Below, piece by piece: positions 57,001 through 64,000 of a DNA stretch of 64,000 nt. A program made the translations under genes and the position numbers. Position 1 is the stretch's first letter. Each line of letters starts with the position of its first letter. This stretch comes from Medicago truncatula (lineage: Eukaryota; Streptophyta; Magnoliopsida; Fabales; Fabaceae), in contig NC_053042.1 in the NCBI RefSeq assembly GCF_003473485.1, forward strand, positions 31,834,762-31,898,761. The letters run 5' to 3'. The notes below the pieces were generated by a model. The model was not told the origin of the DNA. It saw only the letters and a program-made list of their open reading frames with translations, and made no database searches.

Positions 57001-57336
57001 CAATCACAACCTACATATTCAAAATCCAACACTCAGAAAATTCCAATAAACACCAAACACAAATAAAAAAAAATTAAAAAAAAAAAAAAAAAACTCACAA
57101 TCAAAGGAGACCCAGAAAACTCTTCTTCTGTAATCTTCAACAAAGTCCTATCTGCAACCAATATCAAACCCAATTTTCATATAATCAAGCAACAAATCCA
57201 TAAACTTTATGCTGTAAAATAAATTCAAAATTCAAATACATAAAATAGAAGAATTATTATTACATTGGATGGTTGAATAAGCAGCGTGAAATAGAATAAG
57301 AACACCGATGAATCCAATAGTGAAACCTAAACCCAT
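54018..57336 (-). CDS. EMC5: ER membrane protein complex subunit 5 (EMC5/MMGT), 4 exons
   Basis: Exons on the minus strand: 57,264-57,336; 57,099-57,151; 56,910-57,010; 54,018-54,111. GT-AG introns, phases 1, 0 and 2, giving 106 residues, close to plant EMC5 length. Seen: MGLGFTIGFIGVLILFHAAYSTIQY (membrane segment 1), LLKITEEEFSGSP, VIELTLGLLLCTWAALNVPG (segment 2), ILPDSDENR, then SLPGNLDFMIFNHRGKIFPV. EMC5 belongs to the conserved ER complex that inserts and folds membrane proteins; animal homologues were also named membrane magnesium transporters. Intron 3 is large (2798 bp) because it holds a foldback element and a MITE. The last exon was found by matching the FNHRGK motif and its splice phase. 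Confidence 0.9.
55453..56283. mobile_element. Long foldback element in EMC5 intron 3
   Basis: Element 55,463-56,273 (811 bp) has arms of about 230-240 bp that read as inverted copies (GGTGGCATTTAGG at the ends; GTGCACCAT(G/A)CACAAG; ATGGTCTGTCAGTATCATA; CAGCAAACTTCCCTCAACA). It is flanked by a perfect 10-bp duplication CCTAAAATGT (55,453-55,462 and 56,274-56,283). The duplication size points to Mutator-like mobilisation. The arms include CT-rich, UTR-like sequence and Pro/His-coding stretches that may be captured host DNA. Confidence 0.85.
56541..56790. mobile_element. MITE family M2 in EMC5 intron 3
   Basis: Starts GGCCTGCTCGGATTGGCTAA and ends AAGTTGTTTATCCAAATAAT, with internal AGCTTAT motifs. 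Related to 49,609-49,881 and 62,585-63,080. It lies about 120 bases from exon 3. Confidence 0.7.
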
Positions 57337-57714
57337 TGTTTTCGGTGCGATCTTGTTTGGTTTCAGAAAGACAAAGGTCGGAGATTTCGATGAGGAACGA
57401 TGAAGACACGGTTGGAGAAGTAATTAGCTCCAAGGGTACACTAAAACATGCTAATTGCAATTTATTTTCTTAATCAATTGAGTAAATGTTTGGTTAAACC
57501 CAAAGGAGCACGTTAATAAAGGCATAAGTAAATTTTGTTTTTTTTTTGGAGAAACCCTTGTTATATACTTGAGTTTTGTTTTTCTTCGAAAAATAATTTT
57601 GACGAGCGGACTTTTTTTTTTTTTAAGGAATTTTATGTTATTTATATTGTGTTAACGTTTTAAATTAGATTTTTTTTTGCTCTTAAATTCATTTTTTTTT
57701 TAATAAAATCTTTG
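57337..57714. other. EMC5 promoter side, no other gene
   Basis: Leader and promoter of EMC5 on the minus strand, then T-rich sequence. No strong TATA box recognised. Confidence 0.4.
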
Positions 57715-57992
57715 ATTTTGATTAAAAGTATAAGCATAGATGTTTCTTTTTAACTTACCAAAATAAAAAAAAGATGTTTCTTTTTAATAAATATAAGTAT
57801 AGATGTTTCAAATTATAATAAATCAACAAACCAATCCTCAAAAAAATATATATAATAAACCATATTTATATATTTCAATGACAACAATAATATAATAACA
57901 TATGTAATATAAATTTTTATTCTTTTTAAAAAAATGTCAACAATAAATATTATTATTGAAAATTTTGCTTAAGAATATAATTGGGATAATGA
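57715..57992. repeat. Copy of the 12.6-13.3 kb repeat arm
   Basis: GATTTTGATTAAAAGTATAA, CAATGACAACAATAATATAA and ATAATTGGGATAAT match the inverted arm at 13,100-13,305 in order. No coding capacity. Confidence 0.55.
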
Positions 57993-58289
57993 TAAAACCA
58001 ATCTTAAATTAATTATTCCCTTTATATCTAGTTATATACTATTCCGTCAAAAAAAAAAAAATCTAGTTATATACTAGGAGAAAGACAAACACTCGTGTGT
58101 GTCCGTTTTTCGCTCATAGTATTGCGCTAAAGCGTGTATATAATGAATTGTTAAATATATTTCCTTCTGGTTTAATGAAAAATGAATTTATATTATATTT
58201 TTTAAATTATTGTTGTTATCAAAAAAAAAATAAACATGATTTTTTGGCTTTGTTATTGTTGTTATCAAATAAATCCATTTTTCAATAAA

Positions 58290-58680
58290 CAACAAGGAAG
58301 TAAATCCATTTTTCAATAAATCTATTTCAAAAACCAAGTTTATCTTTTTCAATCAATTATGTTTTTATTGCGACTCTCAAGATATAATAAACCCAAAAAA
58401 TCATGTTTATCTTTTTCAATAACAACAATAATTTAACAAATTTAATATAAATCCTTATTTTATTTTTTTTTGTCTAGCAGCCTAGTGGCTGAAGCTCACA
58501 CAATTAAATGTAGATAAGTGGGGTTTCCGGAGTTCGAAGCCCGGCCGCTACATAAATATGCAATGTCCCTACCAATTGAGTTAAGTTCACGGTAACAAAT
58601 CCTTGTCTTTTTTAATACCACCAGCAACATAACATTAATATAGAAAAATTTGTTTGAGTGTATAGTTGAAAATATAAAAA
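58290..58680. repeat. Second decayed copy of the same arm, split by a SINE-like insert
   Basis: Fragments such as ATCTTTTTCAATAACAACAA and AATATAAATCCTTATTTTA precede the SINE-like insert at 58,457; ATCCTTGTCTTTTTTAATAC follows it. This is collinear with the arm at 57,715-57,992. Confidence 0.45.
58449..58604 (+). mobile_element. tRNA-derived SINE-like element
   Basis: Contains an A-box-like CTAGCAGCCTAGTGGCTGAAG (from about 58,474) and a B-box-like GAGTTCGAAGCCC (about 58,528-58,542), spaced as in a Pol III promoter. Flanked by AAATCCTT at 58,449-58,456 and 58,597-58,604. The length (about 140 bp) suits a short plant SINE. It is not an intact tRNA gene: no acceptor stem pairs. Confidence 0.6.
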
Positions 58681-60236
58681 TTCAATCAAAAATCCATCAC
58701 ATTCATATATAATATTGATAATATTGTTCTTATTGTAGTTGGATATTGTTCTTATTGTTCTTTTTGAGCACATTAAATTAGCTTGTCGAAATTACAAGCT
58801 AACACTTACCAAGGGTTTAAGAGAATGGTTCTATTAGGTTAGAGTTTATTTCCTTTAAGAAGACACTTGTTTCCTTAACTACTAACTAGTTACCTTATAT
58901 GTTCACCAGATTTTACTCAATATTAGTAATGTCACCTTGTGCTCAAAATTTAGGGTATGACACACCTCTTAAGTATTTACTACTAGGGTCAACTCGCTTT
59001 CAATATCTTTCGCTAGTTATAACTAATTACTTACTAGGCAGATAGATATTAATATACAAAATATAGATATCAAGATATAAACATCAAAGTATCTAATCTA
59101 GGGTTCGTTACTACAAAAATAAACTAATCCTAATAAAACTCAATAGCAAACAGAAAATACATAAAATACAAACAACATTAAATTAAATAAATATCCAACA
59201 AAATAAACACAGGTTCATCTTAGAACTCGAACCTAAAAAGATTCAGTTACATATGGTAACTAAAAACAAATTACTAAAGATAAAAACATACCCTATAAAA
59301 ACAAGGCGAAGATAGAAACTCCTCCGAAAGCTCTAGAATTGCCTTCTTTTTGAACTGCTACAGTTTTGAACGAGAAATTCTGAACGAGGAAGGTTGGTAT
59401 TTAAAGTGAGAGTTTCTACCTGGGTTTGGGCTAATAAATGCGGGCTATACCCACAAAAAAGCAGGAAAAAGCGCTTTCTCCCCGCATATTTTGGATGCAC
59501 ATAACATGCCCTAGGCGCATGGTTGTGTTCCATGCCCAAATTCTTTGTTTTTCTGTCGTTTTAGATGTTTTCCTCCAAATAACTTCCCTCGGGACCTGTG
59601 AATAGAATTCCTTCCACTATTAAGTCTCTTGAGACATTTTGAATACTCCTCCTTTTTGCTGTTAAAACCTACTGAAAATGACTGAAAAACATGCTAAGAA
59701 TAACGTAAGATAACTGGTCATCAACCACTAAAGCATCAAGTGTACTTGGCTAGATCTCTGATGTCAACATCCTTTGCGATGAGGGAGTTTTCTCAAGAAA
59801 ACTTTAAATGTATGATGGCGAGAATCCTCTTCTAGAAGAAGGATATAAATGAACATGTCTGGACGGTTAAGTCGTAGTAAAGTATGGTATATAATGTCTA
59901 CTTGGTGAGTGGCTCCAACGATAAACACAATTTTCTTTGTCGACGTTTCATCTATTTCTATAAGCAGTTAATTCAAAATCCTGTTAGTAGCAGCACAACA
60001 TCTCCTAAACTACTTCCTCCCTTTGCTCTGACACATTGGCATGCCACAAGTTCCGCCTAAAGTTGTAATTTCTGGGTGGTTTTTTTCTGAATTTGTTTGG
60101 TCCTCTAAGTATCAAGTCCACATTGATTCAATAGAAGAAATAATTTTAGGGAATGCAAATAGCAATGGTTTGAAGCAAGTTGAAGTTTGTGGCTTTTAAG
60201 GATAATTGTATCAAAATCAAAATATCATTCAATAAG

Positions 60237-60237
<1 letters not shown>
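58681..60237. other. Probable LTR-element fragment and spacer
   Basis: The string TTTAGGGTATGACA near 58,950-58,962 is the reverse of a TGTCATACCC LTR start, so a minus-strand LTR element remnant may lie around 58,700-59,700. Boundaries, target duplications and proteins were not identified. No gene recognised. Confidence 0.3.

Positions 60238-60290
<53 letters not shown>
60238..60290. repeat. (AT)n microsatellite
   Basis: An alternating TA run of about 50 bases. It makes repetitive Tyr/Ile frames on both strands that are not genes. Confidence 0.95.
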
Positions 60291-60292
<2 letters not shown>

Positions 60293-60315
60293 TAATTCAC
60301 AAGAAAAATCCATAT

Positions 60316-60319
<4 letters not shown>

Positions 60320-60352
<33 letters not shown>
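60320..60352. repeat. (AG)n microsatellite
   Basis: A run of about 15 GA repeats. Confidence 0.95.
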
Positions 60353-60354
<2 letters not shown>

Positions 60355-60432
60355 GGCAAGTGGCGGGAATGATCAAGCGAGAAACTCACGGAGCCAAATA
60401 ATGTGGCCTACAATGCTTAATCCTCTGTTTGC

Positions 60433-60735
60433 TTAGTTTAACGGGTTGTGTGTGATAACTCCCATCATAGTGGAATCATGACGCCTCAAATTCGACTTAA
60501 GTCTCCTTTCCTTAACATGATTTGTGATAAGGTCCTCATATACAACTCCACTAGATACCATTTCTTCCATCCCACTCCTCAAAGTGGTTGGTGTTGCTGA
60601 GAATAGAGAACATGGATTTGTCGCCACAATATACAGTTCCACTACATTTTGACCCACTTTTGAGCTTATGAAGACCCACATTGTGAGGTTGTGGTCTTTA
60701 GAAATATTCAACTTCCTCTTCAGCTGCTCTAGCAT
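60433..60735 (-). other. Unrecognised 100-codon open frame
   Basis: Starts MLEQLKRKLNISKDHNL and has balanced composition, unlike the low-complexity frames around it. No family recognised, no splice partners found, and no duplicated copy to test conservation. It could be a fragment of a larger gene or chance. Confidence 0.2.
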
Positions 60736-61217
60736 CGCCTAACCTTATATCAATTAGAGAGTTTCATCGCCTAATTGTCTAATCACACCTTTGATCAGCT
60801 AGGGAATTTCATGGCCTAATTGTCTAATCGTCTATTTGTCGTGTTTGACTAACATGATAATTATTTTTAGGTGTAAACAAAATCAACGAAAGGAAAATCT
60901 TTTTTATATAAAAATCTATATAATTTTGGTCAAAATATCAAATCTTTTAACTCTAAAGACTTTATTTAATAGTAAAACGACAAATCTTAAATCTAAAAGT
61001 TACATGTTCCAGCCTTTTTTTTTTTTTTTACAAGATTTTCGAACCTCTTTCGTGTCTTTGAAGAAAAATATTTGTAAACACTTTTATACATTCTTTAAAA
61101 TGAATGTCTTTTCTATTTTGAATCAAAGGCTCGAGAGTCGAGACACTATCATCTCATCTTAAGTTTTTTTTTTAAGATCTCAAAAGTTGTTATTATTATC
61201 TAAAAAAACATCAAATA
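60736..61217. other. CDC48 distal upstream spacer
   Basis: AT-rich, with a local duplication of a TTTCATCGCCTAATTGTCTAATC-like stretch near 60,760-60,830. No gene. Confidence 0.4.
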
Positions 61218-61470
61218 CTACCTCCGTCCCTATATATAAGACCCTTTTGTCAAAATTGCAGGAATTAAGATAGTGAATATTTGTATTAAAGTTGTTTGTA
61301 ATTACTATTGTTTTTACAATTTTATTTTTTAAGAGAGAGAGTATATTTATGTTTTCAACATGTTATTTATTGCTGATTGAAGAAAAAGATGTATAACAAA
61401 TATGTGCATGTATGTAAATAAATAATTAATGCAGTTGAAAATAACAAAAGAGTTTTATAAAAAGGAAAAA
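61216..61470. mobile_element. Stowaway-type MITE, decayed right end
   Basis: Starts TA then CTACCTCCGTCCCTATATATAAG, and continues AT-rich to about AGAGTTTTATAAAAAGG, an imperfect inverse of the CCTTTTTATAAGAC-type inner arm. The outer right end is not clear. Confidence 0.5.
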
Positions 61471-61743
61471 AAAAAAATTCTCAAAGGCTCCTGTAATTAG
61501 GAACGAATACTTTTTTAGGTTCACACGGTGGGTTTTTTCTTTCTTTTTTCGTTTTGTTTTTTTAGGTTATTTTTTGTAGGGTTATACGGTCGGTTGTTTT
61601 TTTAGCTTGTTGTGAAAATATCAAATATATACAGTATTTAAAAAAACAAAAATAAATTAAATCTTTTTAGATTATCTTTGGTAACAAGAAACCGAGCTTA
61701 CCCAACTTCTCACTTCATCAAAAATCAGAATATCCCACCACAC

Positions 61744-61750
61744 TATAAAA
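61744..61750 (+). promoter_or_regulatory. CDC48 TATA box
   Basis: TATAAAA 84 bases before the CDC48 ATG, followed by a C/T-rich leader. Confidence 0.6.
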
Positions 61751-61833
61751 CCTAACCAAACCCTCTCACATTCTTTATTCACTTTTTTCACATCTCAAAT
61801 CCCAATTCCCAATTCTCTTCATCGTCTTCCTCC

Positions 61834-64000
<2,167 letters not shown>

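Noticed and set aside
57260-57460. 66-codon minus-strand frame over the EMC5 start
   Set aside because: It is in another frame from the EMC5 first exon, which has the conserved MGLGF start and correct splice phase.
58471-58596. Possible tRNA gene because of A-box and B-box motifs
   Set aside because: No acceptor or anticodon stem can be formed at tRNA spacing; flanking duplications point to a SINE-like insertion.
60146-60376. Tyr/Ile-rich frames on both strands
   Set aside because: Produced by the (AT)n and (AG)n microsatellites.

Overview
The window looks like nuclear DNA of a flowering plant, most probably a papilionoid legume of the Medicago/Trifolium type. The reasons are split plant genes with GT-AG introns, AT-rich spacers, intronless SAUR auxin-response genes in tandem, and a dense load of plant transposon families (Tat/Ogre-type LTR elements, MULE, hAT, Stowaway, Tourist, L1-like LINEs). 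All gene models were read by eye.

Layout. Bases 1-46,000 hold a dispersed tandem array of six intronless SAUR genes, all on the + strand (4260, 9597, 15972, 26190, 42411, 45596). They form two sequence groups (genes 1-3 and 4-6). Each sits in a duplicated unit with a shared upstream block (GGACAACAAA ... TTGACC), a TATA box 79-113 bases before the ATG, and a related 3' flank. In unit 2 part of the upstream block has grown into five tandem 75-bp copies. Between the units are ghost duplications without a SAUR gene, a broken F-box gene, and many transposons, most with exact target-site duplications: a solo LTR, a 5'-truncated LINE, a Helitron-like element, MULE-type foldbacks, hAT, Tourist and Stowaway MITEs. 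The largest block (26,782-38,915) is a small Mutator-like element split by a 10.2-kb Tat/Ogre-type LTR element on the minus strand.

Bases 47,700-64,000 are a housekeeping segment. Three nuclear genes lie on the minus strand: a thylakoid-lumen 15-kDa TPM-domain protein (6 exons), a mitochondrial complex I ESSS/NDUFB11-type subunit (3 exons), and EMC5/MMGT of the ER membrane protein complex (4 exons). CDC48 begins on the + strand at 61,834 and runs off the window end. One MITE family lies inside introns of three of these four genes.

The SAUR genes form one functional family (auxin-linked growth control). The four housekeeping genes serve unrelated compartments (chloroplast lumen, mitochondrial inner membrane, ER membrane, cytosol/nucleus) and are not an operon-like unit, although EMC5 and CDC48 both act in ER protein quality control. 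No CRISPR, rRNA or convincing tRNA gene was seen.
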